From assembly GCF_013327855.1 (NCBI RefSeq), contig NZ_JABUMX010000001.1, positions 124,001-188,000 on the forward strand: a stretch of DNA of 64,000 nt, given 5' to 3'. The stretch's first letter is position 1. Each line of letters opens with the position of its first letter. The notes beneath the pieces are model-generated. The model did no database searches. It had not been told where the DNA came from and saw nothing but the letters and a program-made list of their open reading frames with translations. Both the position numbers and the translations under genes were made by a program. This DNA is from Phyllobacterium pellucidum. Lineage in GTDB: Bacteria; Pseudomonadota; Alphaproteobacteria; Rhizobiales; Rhizobiaceae. Positions 1 through 9,030 of this stretch are shown piece by piece.

Positions 1-815
1 TATTCCTTCGGAATGCCGATCTTGATGCCGGCGAGCGGCTTGCCGATGGCGGCTTCGTAGTCCGGAACCGCGATATCGACCGAAGTCGTGTCCTTCGGAT
101 CGACCGAAGCCATGGACTTCAGCAGAATCGCAGCGTCGCGCACGTCCCGTGCGATCGGCCCGGCCTGGTCCAGCGACGAGGCGAAGGCAACGATGCCCCA
201 GCGCGAGCAGCGGCCATAGGTCGGCTTAATGCCGACGGTGCCGGTGAAGGCCGCGGGCTGGCGGATGGAACCGCCGGTATCGGTCGCCGTCGCGCCGGCG
301 CAGAGGTGAGCCGCAACGGCAGCAGCCGAACCGCCGGACGATCCACCGGGTACGAGGTCCATGTTCGAGCCATTGGCACGCCACGGGTTCTTTACGGGGC
401 CGTAAAAGGAGGTCTCGTTCGACGAGCCCATGGCGAACTCGTCCATGTTAAGCTTGCCGAGCATGACGGCGCCGTCAGCCCAGAGATTCGCCGTGACGGT
501 CGATTCATAGTGCGGCTTGAAGCCGTCGAGAATGTGCGAACCTGCCTGGGTGTGCACGCCTTCGGTGCCGAACAGGTCCTTGATACCGAGCGGAATGCCT
601 TCAAGCGCCCCAGCCTGCCCGGTTGCGAGCCGCGCGTCCGATGTCTTGGCCATTTCCAGCGCCTTTTCCGGCGTCTGAGCGACATAGATGTTCAGGGCAT
701 CGTTCGCGTTCTCGATCGCCTGAATATAGGCGCCAGTGAGTTCCGTGGCGGTGATCGCCTTCGCCTTCAACTGGTCGCGCGCCTCGGCAATGGTGAGAGC
801 GGTCAAATCGGTCAT
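1..815 (-). CDS. gatA: Asp/Glu-tRNA amidotransferase subunit A (partial)
   Basis: GatA is the amidase subunit of GatCAB, which converts Glu-tRNA(Gln) or Asp-tRNA(Asn) to the amidated form in the cytoplasm. The first 271 residues are present; the 3' part lies beyond the left edge. The amidase Lys is visible in IPLGIKDLF (about residue 79), followed by the signature [10 protein letters not shown] (157-166) and the nucleophile Ser in [10 protein letters not shown] (about 183), so the Ser-cisSer-Lys triad is intact. The start ATG at 815 gives the family-typical opening [16 protein letters not shown]. It is the last gene of a gatC-GNAT-gatA run on the minus strand with 18 bp to the acetyltransferase gene, so probably one transcript. 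Confidence 0.96.
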   Translation of the reverse strand, partial: MTDLTALTIAEARDQLKAKAITATELTGAYIQAIENANDALNIYVAQTPEKALEMAKTSDARLATGQAGALEGIPLGIKDLFGTEGVHTQAGSHILDGFKPHYESTVTANLWADGAVMLGKLNMDEFAMGSSNETSFYGPVKNPWRANGSNMDLVPGGSSGGSAAAVAAHLCAGATATDTGGSIRQPAAFTGTVGIKPTYGRCSRWGIVAFASSLDQAGPIARDVRDAAILLKSMASVDPKDTTSVDIAVPDYEAAIGKPLAGIKIGIPKE

Positions 816-833
816 ATCAGAGACTGGTCCTGT

Positions 834-1316
834 CTATTGGGCCGGCGTCAGCGCCAGCCGCTTCTCGTAAAATGCACTGTGTTCGGAATCCGGATAGTCG
901 AGCACGACGCCGCAACGGGTAAACCCCGCGCGCTGGTAGAGCCGCCACGCCGCGTCGAAGCCCGGCCCGACGCCGGTCTCAAGCACGAGGTGCGTGACGC
1001 CCCTTTCCACCGCAACGGCCGTAATCGCCTCGAGCAAAGCCGATCCCACGCGCTGGCCGCGAACGGTTGGCCGCGTAAACATGCGCTTGATCTCGCCAAG
1101 CCCGTCTGCATGCTCTTTAAGCGCGCCGCACCCGATGGCAAAGCCCGATTCATCGCGCGCGACGAAAACGGTCGTATCGGCGCCCGCCATTTCCTCGACG
1201 GTCATCTTGAACTGGAACTCGACCGGAGAAAGCGGCAACAAATGCGCATTAAGATCGGCAACAAGCGACCTTACATCATCCTGCAATGGAGTTTCGATGG
1301 CTATGGAGATGGCCAT
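834..1316 (-). CDS. GNAT family N-acetyltransferase
   Basis: A 160-residue single-domain GNAT protein. The acetyl-CoA binding motif A is seen as RGQRVGSALLEA (residues about 86-97), preceded by the strand GLGEIKRMFTRP and followed by LVLETG and a C-terminal YQRAGF segment typical of motif B. The acceptor cannot be predicted. The gene sits between gatC (5 bp upstream) and gatA (18 bp downstream), so it is probably co-transcribed with them; a GNAT gene between gatC and gatA is something I associate with rhizobia rather than something seen here. Confidence 0.88.
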   Translation of the reverse strand: MAISIAIETPLQDDVRSLVADLNAHLLPLSPVEFQFKMTVEEMAGADTTVFVARDESGFAIGCGALKEHADGLGEIKRMFTRPTVRGQRVGSALLEAITAVAVERGVTHLVLETGVGPGFDAAWRLYQRAGFTRCGVVLDYPDSEHSAFYEKRLALTPAQ

Positions 1317-1321
1317 TGGTC

Positions 1322-1609
1322 TTACTCCACGACCTTCGGAACGACGAAGAAATTTTCCTCGTGGATCGGCGCGTTGGCGACGATATCGGCAGCCTTGCCA
1401 CCGTCATCGACCTCGTCACGACGCTTCTTCATCGCGATGGGCGTTACCGACGTCATCGGCTCGACACCTTCGACGTTAACCTCGTCAAGTTGTTCCACGA
1501 AGCCGAGAATGGCGTTCAGCTGACCGGTCATGCGCTCAACATCGGCTTCGCTCACGGCAATCCGGGCGAGATGCGCGACGCGCTTGACGGTGGATACGTC
1601 GACAGACAT
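1322..1609 (-). CDS. gatC: Asp/Glu-tRNA amidotransferase subunit C
   Basis: GatC is the small subunit that wraps around and stabilises GatA in GatCAB. The 95-residue protein starting at 1609 has the usual length and landmarks: [18 protein letters not shown] at the N-terminus, [18 protein letters not shown] in the middle, and [12 protein letters not shown] at the end. An open frame continues upstream to 1678, but the extra 23 residues are not family-like, so ATG 1609 is chosen. First gene of the gatC-GNAT-gatA run. Confidence 0.95.
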   Translation of the reverse strand: MSVDVSTVKRVAHLARIAVSEADVERMTGQLNAILGFVEQLDEVNVEGVEPMTSVTPIAMKKRRDEVDDGGKAADIVANAPIHEENFFVVPKVVE

Positions 1610-1695
1610 GGGACTTCCTAAAGTTCGGGTTTTTCTTCCAGAGCTATAGTGTCCGTCGCGCCCGAGCGCAACGGACAAGACGCAGTGAAACGGGC

Positions 1696-3288
1696 CTATT
1701 GCTTCGGAGCATCCGCGTCATCGCTATCGCTCCCGGCATCCGGATCGATAATATTGTCGTCGAGCGTCGTTCCATCCAGCGCGTCATCATCGTCGGGTGT
1801 TGCGACCGGATCGGGTCCCTTGACAGGATTGCCATTGACGCTGACCGACCCATCCGCCTGTTGATCGACAATCCACTGCATATGCCCGTTCGGCAGTTGC
1901 GTGCCGAAATCCTTCGCAAGCTTGGCAAAGACGACGTAATTCTTGACCTCGGGCTCATGCTCGGCGGCGTTGTTCAGCCGATCGAGCGCGGCATCGAATC
2001 CGGCCATTTCCCAGGTGGTGCGGCTTGTCGGCTTCATGCCGGCAAAGGATACTTCGCCCTCCACGGTGATTTCACTTTCGGCGGTCCGAACCATGCTCTT
2101 GTCGATAACCACCTTGGGCGGATTGGTCACAAAGGCCGCAGCGGCATTTGATTCAAATGCATCGGAAAACGGCTCGTCGCGGCGCAAATCCATATCCGCA
2201 ACAGCGGCCTTCACCAGCGTGTCCAGATCAACGCTTTCCGCACCAAAGGCAAGTTCGACATCGGTTGGCAATAACGGCTTGGCCCAATCGGGTATGGGCA
2301 AGGGTGGATAGGTGAGGCCGTTGGTGCGAAGCGCAACGTGATAGCCACCGTCCTTGCCGACACCGTCGAAATCCACTTCCTGCACGATGTTCTTGGCTGT
2401 GAATTTGCCGAGCGGCGTATCGATATCGAGCCCAGCGAACCGATATGTCCCCGTCAATTTCTCCCAGATCGGCAATACCGCAAGGATCTTGCCCTTCAGT
2501 TCCGCCTGCTGCGGGTCGGTCAGCGTCTTCGTGTCGGAATGGGCGACAAAATAAGCCCATAGGTCCAGAATTTCGAGATTGCGTGCGCCCTTGGCATCCG
2601 CTGAGTACGTCACTTCCCCGCTGCTGAAAACCACCTTCGACGGCGGTGCGGGAAGGGTCGGCGCCGGCGTAACAGCGCCATCATCCGGTGCCGCTGGAAG
2701 CGGGGATTTCAGCGAGATCGTTTCGACGAAGTTACCTGTGGTTTGAGTATAACCCATATCGACGCCGCCGGCAGGATTTGCCATCCCGTTCAATTGGCCT
2801 TTCACCGGGCCGGCAGTCACGTCGGCGGCTTGGGTACCGGCCGCCACCCTCATCTTCATGCCATCGTAGGAAAAATCGGACTTGCTGAATGTACCGAGTT
2901 TCGGGTCAAAAACACCGTTCATTTGGGCATTCTTGACCGACCAATACGTCGACCCCGTAAACGTTGACGTGTCGATCCAATCAGGAGGGGTTGCAGTCGA
3001 TATGTTCCACGTTCCGTCGGCCAGCGGCCGGGCGAGCAGGTCAGAGCTAATAAAATCGCCATTAATGCCGCGACTGGGCATTCCTTTGAAAAGCTCCGCC
3101 AGGCTCAAGGTGATACGGTAGTTATCCCCGGCGGGCGCAACGTTCACGATCTTGCCCTCGATCGCGGACCGGCCGAAATATTTCGCCAGCGTATCGGCGA
3201 GCGCCTTCGCGCCATCCGCATCGACGGTTTGAGCGAATGCCGGCCAGGCCGATGTCATCAAGAGGGAAGCAAAAAGCAGTCTGCGCAC
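1696..3288 (-). CDS. DUF2125-like exported protein
   Basis: A 530-residue protein with a clear Sec signal peptide ([18 protein letters not shown], cleavage near residue 19-20). The body is a long beta-rich region without catalytic motifs I can name, ending in a low-complexity acidic tail ([13 protein letters not shown]). Length, signal peptide and the phrase [19 protein letters not shown] suggest the DUF2125 family of alphaproteobacterial periplasmic proteins, from memory. Function unknown. It lies between gatC and the UPF0173 hydrolase on the same strand. Confidence 0.75.
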   Translation of the reverse strand: MRRLLFASLLMTSAWPAFAQTVDADGAKALADTLAKYFGRSAIEGKIVNVAPAGDNYRITLSLAELFKGMPSRGINGDFISSDLLARPLADGTWNISTATPPDWIDTSTFTGSTYWSVKNAQMNGVFDPKLGTFSKSDFSYDGMKMRVAAGTQAADVTAGPVKGQLNGMANPAGGVDMGYTQTTGNFVETISLKSPLPAAPDDGAVTPAPTLPAPPSKVVFSSGEVTYSADAKGARNLEILDLWAYFVAHSDTKTLTDPQQAELKGKILAVLPIWEKLTGTYRFAGLDIDTPLGKFTAKNIVQEVDFDGVGKDGGYHVALRTNGLTYPPLPIPDWAKPLLPTDVELAFGAESVDLDTLVKAAVADMDLRRDEPFSDAFESNAAAAFVTNPPKVVIDKSMVRTAESEITVEGEVSFAGMKPTSRTTWEMAGFDAALDRLNNAAEHEPEVKNYVVFAKLAKDFGTQLPNGHMQWIVDQQADGSVSVNGNPVKGPDPVATPDDDDALDGTTLDDNIIDPDAGSDSDDADAPKQ

Positions 3289-3339
3289 GTCATTTCTCCA
3301 GGCGTCGATACGAGCCAGCGTTGATCTAGCAACTTCAAT

Positions 3340-4044
3340 TCAAATGGTAAATTGCTGATTCGTTGTCGGAACTACGACTTTAGTTTCACCACCTTCCATT
3401 CCGGCCACGAATTTCTCCGGGGTCTGGTCGATTATGGGAAACGAGCCGTAATGACAGGGAATGGCGTGCTCGAACTTGAAATAGCGCCGCGCAGCAAGGG
3501 CCGCCACCGCACCACCCATGGTGAAACGGTCGCCAACCGGCAGAATGCCGATCTGCGGATTGTGCAGTTCGTTGATCAGCGCCATGTCCGAGAAGATATC
3601 GGTATCGCCCATGTGATAGAGCGTCGGATCGGCATCGAAATGCAGCACCACGCCGTTCGCGCTGCCGAGGGAATGCGACACGCCGTCTTCGGTCAACTGC
3701 GCCGACGAATGCAATGCGTTGACATAGGTGACGGTGAAGCCGTCATAGGAAACGGTACCGCCCGTATTGGTAGGATCGACCCGGGCGACGCCTTTTGAAG
3801 AGAGCCAGGACACAAGGTCGGCATTGCCAGTGACGAGTGCACCGGTTTCCTTGGCCAGCGCGATCGTGTCGCCCACGTGATCGCCATGGCCATGCGTCAG
3901 GATGATGTGATCGACGCCCTTGGTCGCTTCCTTGATGTCCACGCCCTTGGCGCCGGGGTTCCCGTTCAGGAACGGATCGATCAGAATCGTGTTCTTTGTG
4001 GTTTCGAGCCGGAAAGCCGAATGGCCAAGCCAGGTAATTTTCAT
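3340..4044 (-). CDS. UPF0173 metal-dependent hydrolase
   Basis: A 234-residue metallo-beta-lactamase-fold protein of the UPF0173 type. The metal-binding signature [12 protein letters not shown] is at residues 48-59 (His51, His53, Asp55, His56), the next ligand region is [11 protein letters not shown], and a late histidine is in [11 protein letters not shown]-terminal [14 protein letters not shown] is the typical opening. The physiological substrate of this family is unsettled; the protein is cytoplasmic. The start at 4044 is ATG. It is divergent from ruvX. Confidence 0.92.
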   Translation of the reverse strand: MKITWLGHSAFRLETTKNTILIDPFLNGNPGAKGVDIKEATKGVDHIILTHGHGDHVGDTIALAKETGALVTGNADLVSWLSSKGVARVDPTNTGGTVSYDGFTVTYVNALHSSAQLTEDGVSHSLGSANGVVLHFDADPTLYHMGDTDIFSDMALINELHNPQIGILPVGDRFTMGGAVAALAARRYFKFEHAIPCHYGSFPIIDQTPEKFVAGMEGGETKVVVPTTNQQFTI

Positions 4045-4161
4045 GTCTTTATCCCTTCATTCACTGGATGCTCGCCACGCTGCCGTAGAAGCGGTATGTG
4101 TCAGGTGTGCCGGATTAAAGCGATCGATCGATCCGCATTGCAAGTGCAGGAAGCAATCAAA

Positions 4162-4662
4162 TTGACGGTATTGGCAATTGAAGAACTTGAGACGCGCGTG
4201 GCGGAGGGCAAGACGCTCGCCGGTCTTGACCTTGGGACCAAGACGATCGGCATCGCTATATCAGATCGCGGCTTCTCGTTTGCCAACCCACGCCCTGTAT
4301 TGAGGCGCAGCAAGTTCTCGCACGATGCTCAGGATTTGCTGAAAGCGCTCAATGCCGACAATGTCGGCGCTATTATCATCGGGCTGCCGGTAAATATGGA
4401 TGGCAGCGAGGGACCGCGGGCTCAGGCGACCCGCGCCTTCGTGCGCAATATGGAAAAGCTGACGGAACTTCCATTTGTCTATTGGGACGAGCGGCTGTCG
4501 ACGGTTGCGGCCGAGCGCGTTCTGATCGGAATGGATGTATCGCGCCAGAAGCGGGCCGACCGCATCGATTCAGCCGCTGCATCCTTTATCTTGCAGGGCG
4601 CGTTGGACCGCCTGCGGGCGCTGCGTCAGGAAACCGATATTGACGGAAGTTCCTTCCCGTAG
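4162..4662 (+). CDS. ruvX: Holliday junction resolvase-like RuvX (YqgF)
   Basis: RuvX/YqgF is an RNase H-fold nuclease linked to pre-16S rRNA 5' end maturation. The RNase H Asp is in [17 protein letters not shown] (Asp23), the Glu in [15 protein letters not shown] and the last acid in [15 protein letters not shown]. The frame is open from 3877, but those residues are antisense to the UPF0173 gene. I place the start at TTG 4162 because an AGGA lies about 10 bases before it and the resulting 166 residues and opening TVLAIEELE match the family. The 3' end overlaps the convergent small membrane-protein gene by 37 bp. Confidence 0.92.
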   Translation: MTVLAIEELETRVAEGKTLAGLDLGTKTIGIAISDRGFSFANPRPVLRRSKFSHDAQDLLKALNADNVGAIIIGLPVNMDGSEGPRAQATRAFVRNMEKLTELPFVYWDERLSTVAAERVLIGMDVSRQKRADRIDSAAASFILQGALDRLRALRQETDIDGSSFP

Positions 4663-4949
4663 CCAGCCCGCGCTGCGCGCCATTCCTTTACCCAGGCAAT
4701 GATCTTGCGGCGACGGCGGAAAGCGATGAGGCCAAGGACCAGGCCGGTGTCGATGATACAAGCACGCGCAACCAGAGGTGGAATGCTTTCCGGCGCTATG
4801 CCGAGCGCCTGCCCGTAAATCTGAAACACCAGGTCATGCATCTCACGGCTGAAAAAATACATGCCCATGCTGAGATCGTAATATGACAGGAAATACCATC
4901 CCCAAAGGAAAGTCAGCGGTCCCGCCCAGAAAATCAGGAAGCTGCGCAT
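4626..4949 (-). CDS. Small inner-membrane protein (DUF6105-like)
   Basis: A 107-residue protein with two hydrophobic segments, [20 protein letters not shown] (3-22) and [17 protein letters not shown] (61-77), and a short basic C-terminal tail ([17 protein letters not shown]). The order [19 protein letters not shown] between the helices resembles a rhizobial family I recall as DUF6105; no function is known. Convergent with and overlapping the end of ruvX by 37 bp. Confidence 0.72.
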   Translation of the reverse strand: MRSFLIFWAGPLTFLWGWYFLSYYDLSMGMYFFSREMHDLVFQIYGQALGIAPESIPPLVARACIIDTGLVLGLIAFRRRRKIIAWVKEWRAARAGYGKELPSISVS

Positions 4950-5230
4950 TCAGTAACTCCTCCAAGGGAAGCTCATAATCACTTTATCTTAACCCTACGA
5001 ATTTGCAGTGCAATTTCGAACGACAGTGTTATCGTTTAAGAAGTGAACCGCAATGTAAACCGTTTGTTAAGGTTAATTTACAAAAATTTAATTCAAATTG
5101 AAGCTATTAGCGAGCCCCCGTGCGCGCTCGGGATGCGTTTTTGTGCGTCACTATCCGATTTTTCTGACAATGAAGACGCTGCACGCGGTGCGTGCACTGC
5201 GCGGTCCGGTTCTGCGGCTTCCCCTGAGAA

Positions 5231-6862
5231 TCAGGAAGCGCCCGGATAAAGCGAATTCACGATGTTCTTTGCGTTGTGGCGCGCGTCGAGCATGCCGTAG
5301 GTCGTGCGCCACTGGCCGCCGAGCCGCGTTTCGATAAAGGCGTCAGCTATATCTTCCGAATGGAGATAGCGCAGTTCCGCACCGGCCGCCGCCAGTGCAA
5401 GCTGCTCGGTCAGAATACGGGCCGCACCTTCATCGTTCTCGGTGACGCGCATGGCTGCGCGCAACACTTCGACGGTGCCCTGCCCGCCCCGTCCGAGTTG
5501 GGCCCCGATCCAGTTCAGCACTTCATCGAAAAGCTGCGGACCACGTTTTAGAACGCGAACAACATCCAGTGCCATAACATTGCCCGAGCCCTCCCAGATC
5601 GCATTGACCGGGGCCTCGCGATAGTAGCGTGCGAGATTGCCTTCCTCGATGTAACCGTTGCCGCCGAGGCACTCCATCGTCTCATAGAGCATCGCAGGTG
5701 CGATCTTTGCCACCCAGTATTTTACCACAGGGGTCATGACGCGGGCAAAGGCGGCTTCGCTGCGATCCTTGGCAGCATTATCGAATGCCCGCGCCAGGCG
5801 CATTGCAAGCGCCGTGGCAGCCGCGACATCGAGGGCCATATCGGCGAGCACACGCAGCATGAGCGGCTTCTCGATGAGCGTCGTCTCGAACGCAACGCGG
5901 TGGCGCGCATGGTGCACCGCTTCCGCAAGTCCGGCACGCATCAGGCCTGCCGAAGCGACGGCGCAATCAAGCCGGGTGAGCGTCACCATGTCGATGATCG
6001 TTTTGACGCCCTCTCCCGGATTGCCGATCATCTGCCCAAGGGCACTTTCGAATTCTACTTCCGACGAGGCATTCGAGCGATTGCCGAGCTTGTCCTTCAG
6101 CCGTTGAAAGCGGAACCCGTTCGAACTTCCGTCCGGAAGAATGCGCGGCACGAGAAAGCATGAAAGTCCCTCGCGGACCTGCGCGAGAACGAGGAAGGCA
6201 TCGGACATCGGCGCTGACATGAACCATTTATGGCCGGTGATCCGATAAAAGCCGCTCCCATCCGGCTCGGCGCGCGTTGTGTTGGCCTGAACGTCGGTGC
6301 CGCCCTGCTTCTCGGTCATCCCCATACCGAGGGTGAGACCGGCCTTCTTTGCCGGCGACTTGTTGCTGGAATCATATTTGCGAGGCAGGATCAGCGGCGA
6401 CCACTCGCGATAGAGCGTGGGCGATGCCATCAGGGCCGCGAGCGAAGCGCTCGTCATTGTCAGCGGACATAGATGGCCACACTCGAGTTGGGCCGTAAGG
6501 TAGAAGCGCGAGGCGCGCGCTTGATGGCGTACGCCTGATTCCGTCTTTCCGTCTTCCCATATCGAGGAATGCAGGCCCTGCGACACCGACCGGCGCATCA
6601 AGGCATGATAGGCAGGATGGTAATCGACGACGTCGATGCGCCGGCCCTGTCGGTCATGGGTGCGCAGCTTTGGCGTTTCCGCATTCGCCAGCCTCGCCAA
6701 ATCCTGTGCATCGCTTGAAAGTACGAAGCGCCCGTTCTGTTCCAGTTCCTTGCGCACCTCCTGTGGGAAACGCTTGGTGATCTGCATCAGCAAGGGATCG
6801 CCGAGGTAGGCGTTAAGGCCGCTCATCGGCGGTGTCTGGTTGAGGACATCATGGGTTTTCAA
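5231..6862 (-). CDS. AidB-type acyl-CoA dehydrogenase
   Basis: A flavin-dependent acyl-CoA dehydrogenase-fold protein close to E. coli AidB, the alkylation-response flavoprotein. From TTG 6862 the product is 543 residues (AidB is about 541) and opens KTHDVLNQTPPMSGLNAYLG, which aligns with the AidB opening. An AGGA is 8 bases before this TTG; the frame is open to 6973 but the extra 37 residues are not family-like. Landmarks: ECGHLCPLTMTSASLA, GMTEKQGGTDVQANTT (FAD-binding region), HKWFMSAPMSDAFLV, and ECLGGNGYIEEGNLARYYR near the end. Whether it acts in DNA protection or on an acyl-CoA cannot be told from sequence. Confidence 0.9.
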   Translation of the reverse strand: MKTHDVLNQTPPMSGLNAYLGDPLLMQITKRFPQEVRKELEQNGRFVLSSDAQDLARLANAETPKLRTHDRQGRRIDVVDYHPAYHALMRRSVSQGLHSSIWEDGKTESGVRHQARASRFYLTAQLECGHLCPLTMTSASLAALMASPTLYREWSPLILPRKYDSSNKSPAKKAGLTLGMGMTEKQGGTDVQANTTRAEPDGSGFYRITGHKWFMSAPMSDAFLVLAQVREGLSCFLVPRILPDGSSNGFRFQRLKDKLGNRSNASSEVEFESALGQMIGNPGEGVKTIIDMVTLTRLDCAVASAGLMRAGLAEAVHHARHRVAFETTLIEKPLMLRVLADMALDVAAATALAMRLARAFDNAAKDRSEAAFARVMTPVVKYWVAKIAPAMLYETMECLGGNGYIEEGNLARYYREAPVNAIWEGSGNVMALDVVRVLKRGPQLFDEVLNWIGAQLGRGGQGTVEVLRAAMRVTENDEGAARILTEQLALAAAGAELRYLHSEDIADAFIETRLGGQWRTTYGMLDARHNAKNIVNSLYPGAS

Positions 6863-7028
6863 GTAGCGGGTCCTGACTTGCTTTGGTAGTCGCACGCTCG
6901 GGTTCAATCGGCATGCGGGTGCGCACAGACTCTTTATCGTGCCAAGAATCTGACAAGCGGTTAACTCACTCAATATATGATGTGTCCGGCGTTAGTCGAT
7001 ATCGGCCGCGTGCGAGAAAACCGTCGTC

Positions 7029-8093
7029 TCAACCGACCTTGTGCAAAAGCACGACGGCGACAAAGTGTTCATGCCGCCGCGGGTTCGACGCGAGGCTTGC
7101 TTCCATTCTGCCGTAAAGCTCATCGACCAGAGCTGCCCGGTTCGGTTTGGCGCTGAGTGAGGACGCCACGGTTGGCCCCGAAAAAGCCCGCATCATGCCG
7201 GTCCAGCCGCGCGCAAGCGGTAGTGGATCGCCGGTGCGCTCGAACGCATCCCAATGCAAGTCCGGCCCGGGCAATATTTCCGAGTGCTCGATCCGCAGGC
7301 CGGCAAACGCCCCATCTCCCGTTGCAAAGGGCGCCCGGATATCTGCAAGTTTGCGCGGGGCCGTCGGAATGTTGATATGCAGAAGATCGTCTTCCGAAAG
7401 AAGTCCATCGTGCTTCATGGAGAGCAAGGCGTGCCACAACTCGCTGGTCAGCCACTCCCAGCCAACCCTGTCTTCCGGCCGCCCCGGGAAAAGGCATAGA
7501 AGCCTGCCATCATGGCGCAATTCGCTCGCCCGGCGCTGCAGGAACAGTCGCCAGTCGCGGGCTTGTTGAAGGAGTAGTGCCTTGTGAACGTCCTCAGATT
7601 TGCTGTGGAGGGCAAAAATGTGGTCGGGAATGTCGACGGGGTGCTGGCTCATCCACTGCATGGTCCAGGAATTCCACCCAAGGTGCACCCGCCCCGGAGT
7701 AAAGAGGGGTTCATAGTAGCTGCGCCCGATCGCGGAGGGGAATATTCCCGTCGATCCCGTCATGTAGCTCTGCGGATCGCTTTCGAGGGCATTGAACAGC
7801 GATGTGAAGTCATTCGAGGGCAAATCCGTGTGGATCACCTCGATGGATCGCTCCTCACCTGCGCGTGCCCGCAGCGCCTGGATCGCGATCGCTACAGGAT
7901 CCATCGAGTTCTTGCCCTGAGAAGAGCCGTAATCGACAATGACGAGCGGTTCGTCGCCGAAGGCGACCGAATTCGCCGCCGATTGCCACAGTGCCAGGGC
8001 CGCCGCATTGCCGGCAGCCTGCATCGCCGAATGGCGATTATAGTATCCGCCGCCTTCCATGGCGGCGCGTGTCGGGATAATGCCATCTGACAT
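7029..8093 (-). CDS. SABATH-type SAM-dependent carboxyl methyltransferase
   Basis: A 354-residue methyltransferase related to the plant SABATH family (salicylate, jasmonate and IAA carboxyl methyltransferases). Evidence: MEGGGYYNRHS at residues 12-22 (the family's GGxGxxSY-like opening), the SAM loop VIVDYGSSQGKNS, the HTDLPSNDF motif, and the substrate loop GSFYEPL-equivalent IGRSYYEPLFTPGRVHLGWNSW. Such enzymes methylate small carboxylic acids, giving volatile esters. No neighbouring biosynthetic gene identifies the substrate. It is the last gene before the accessory block. Confidence 0.85.
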   Translation of the reverse strand: MSDGIIPTRAAMEGGGYYNRHSAMQAAGNAAALALWQSAANSVAFGDEPLVIVDYGSSQGKNSMDPVAIAIQALRARAGEERSIEVIHTDLPSNDFTSLFNALESDPQSYMTGSTGIFPSAIGRSYYEPLFTPGRVHLGWNSWTMQWMSQHPVDIPDHIFALHSKSEDVHKALLLQQARDWRLFLQRRASELRHDGRLLCLFPGRPEDRVGWEWLTSELWHALLSMKHDGLLSEDDLLHINIPTAPRKLADIRAPFATGDGAFAGLRIEHSEILPGPDLHWDAFERTGDPLPLARGWTGMMRAFSGPTVASSLSAKPNRAALVDELYGRMEASLASNPRRHEHFVAVVLLHKVG

Positions 8094-8344
8094 GCTGCCC
8101 CCATTGTATTCGCGTCGTCACTGGCAGAGGTGATTGTACGCCTCTTCGACAACAGCAGCAATTGACGCCCGTTGCCGACCCCGCCACCTTATGCTCCATT
8201 GTTCACAGCCATGTTGGCGATCATAAAGGATATGCGCGCTCCGATGCTTGCAGCAGCGGGGCATCGGGCCTATAGGGGGGACTTGCTATGACATCAAGTT
8301 GCCAATTGTTATTTTTCAATTAGTTAGCTCTTCGAAATCCGAAG

Positions 8345-8388
8345 TTGGGTACAAAATTGGGTACAGGCGCGAATCCTGTCCGCAAAAG
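8345..8388 (+). other. tRNA T-arm-like remnant with TTGGGTACA repeats
   Basis: Two direct copies of TTGGGTACA (8345-8353, 8357-8365) run into ACAGG-CGCGAAT-CCTGT (8363-8379), a 5-bp stem with a 7-base loop resembling a tRNA T-arm, followed by CCGCAAAAGCC. No other tRNA arms are visible upstream. Such fragments often mark the attachment site of an integrated element, and this one sits where the core chromosome gives way to orphan genes. No integrase is present in the window. This is inference only. Confidence 0.35.
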
Positions 8389-8861
8389 CCCCTTCATACC
8401 ACCCTGCCCTCGAATCGCGCTGTACGGCCCGCTGTGGCCAAATGCTGCGGCATTGAGCGGGTGGCGGTTTGCTCGCGTAGCCAAACCGGCAACCTCAGTG
8501 GTGCAGATGCACCACCCTTGCCGTTGACCAGCGAGCGCGCTCTAAACACTGGGTGCGGCAAAAGCCGCACAGTCCGCTGAAAAGATCAAGGATGGCAAGG
8601 CGCCAGAAAGCCCCAGTGCGGCAAATGCCGCATCGCGACGAGTCCACGCAAAGGAGGGGGCCGGACGCGCCTCAATACGTCAGCACCTCGCCCGACCCTG
8701 TGCAGAACGACAGCATTTAGCCATCGCGCATGAGCATAGCAGACTGCGACATTTGTCGCATTAGGTGGAAACCGGCCATTTGAAAAGACTGGCGTTTTTT
8801 GAAGCCGGTGCGACGTTTGTCGCAGTCGAGGTTTCAGTGTGACTGCGGATTTTTCCGCATT

Positions 8862-8920
8862 GCTGAAATTGGCCATTTGAAAAGTCTGGCTTTTTCGAAG
8901 CCGATGCGGATTTTTCCGCA
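8862..8920 (+). repeat. Long repeat A, middle copy (others 8771-8824, 9240-9299)
   Basis: A roughly 55-60 bp segment containing GGCCATTTGAAAAGTCTGGC, a T-run and GAAGCC, then a terminal palindrome, occurs three times (8771-8824, 8862-8920, 9240-9299). The body differs at only a few bases, but the terminal palindrome is TGCGACGTTTGTCGCA, TGCGGATTTTTCCGCA and TGCGGGATTTCCCGCA respectively. The stems were exchanged or coevolved while the spacer stayed. Confidence 0.88.
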
Positions 8921-8950
8921 TTGGCCACAAGTGCCAAGCGGTCCACTTGG

Positions 8951-9030
8951 ACCACCAGCAATTGCTAAGTCTTTGATTGGCCTGTTGGCACAAAAGTGCC
9001 AGCGGTCCATTTGGACCATTTACCGCCGCC
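8951..9030 (+). repeat. Long repeat B, first copy (second at 9331-9410)
   Basis: Both 80-bp copies share an ACCAGCAA start, a TTTGATTGG core and a CACCGCCGCC-like end (TACCGCCGCC in the first). The embedded palindromes differ: GGTCCATTTGGACC in the first copy, GTTCCACTTGGAAC in the second, and TGGCACAAAAGTGCCA versus TGGCACAAATGTGCCA, with each change matched on the opposite arm. Order and spacing are the same, so the two are duplicates of one unit. Confidence 0.88.

Noticed and set aside
306-1523. 405-codon plus-strand open frame
   Set aside because: It is antisense to gatA, the GNAT gene and gatC, all of which have strong family motifs.
5107-5137. Terminator-like CGAGC...GCTCG with a T-run
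   Set aside because: No gene on the plus strand ends upstream of it and the stem is only 5 bp.
8363-8379. A complete tRNA gene
   Set aside because: Only a T-arm-like stem is present; no anticodon or D arm can be folded upstream.
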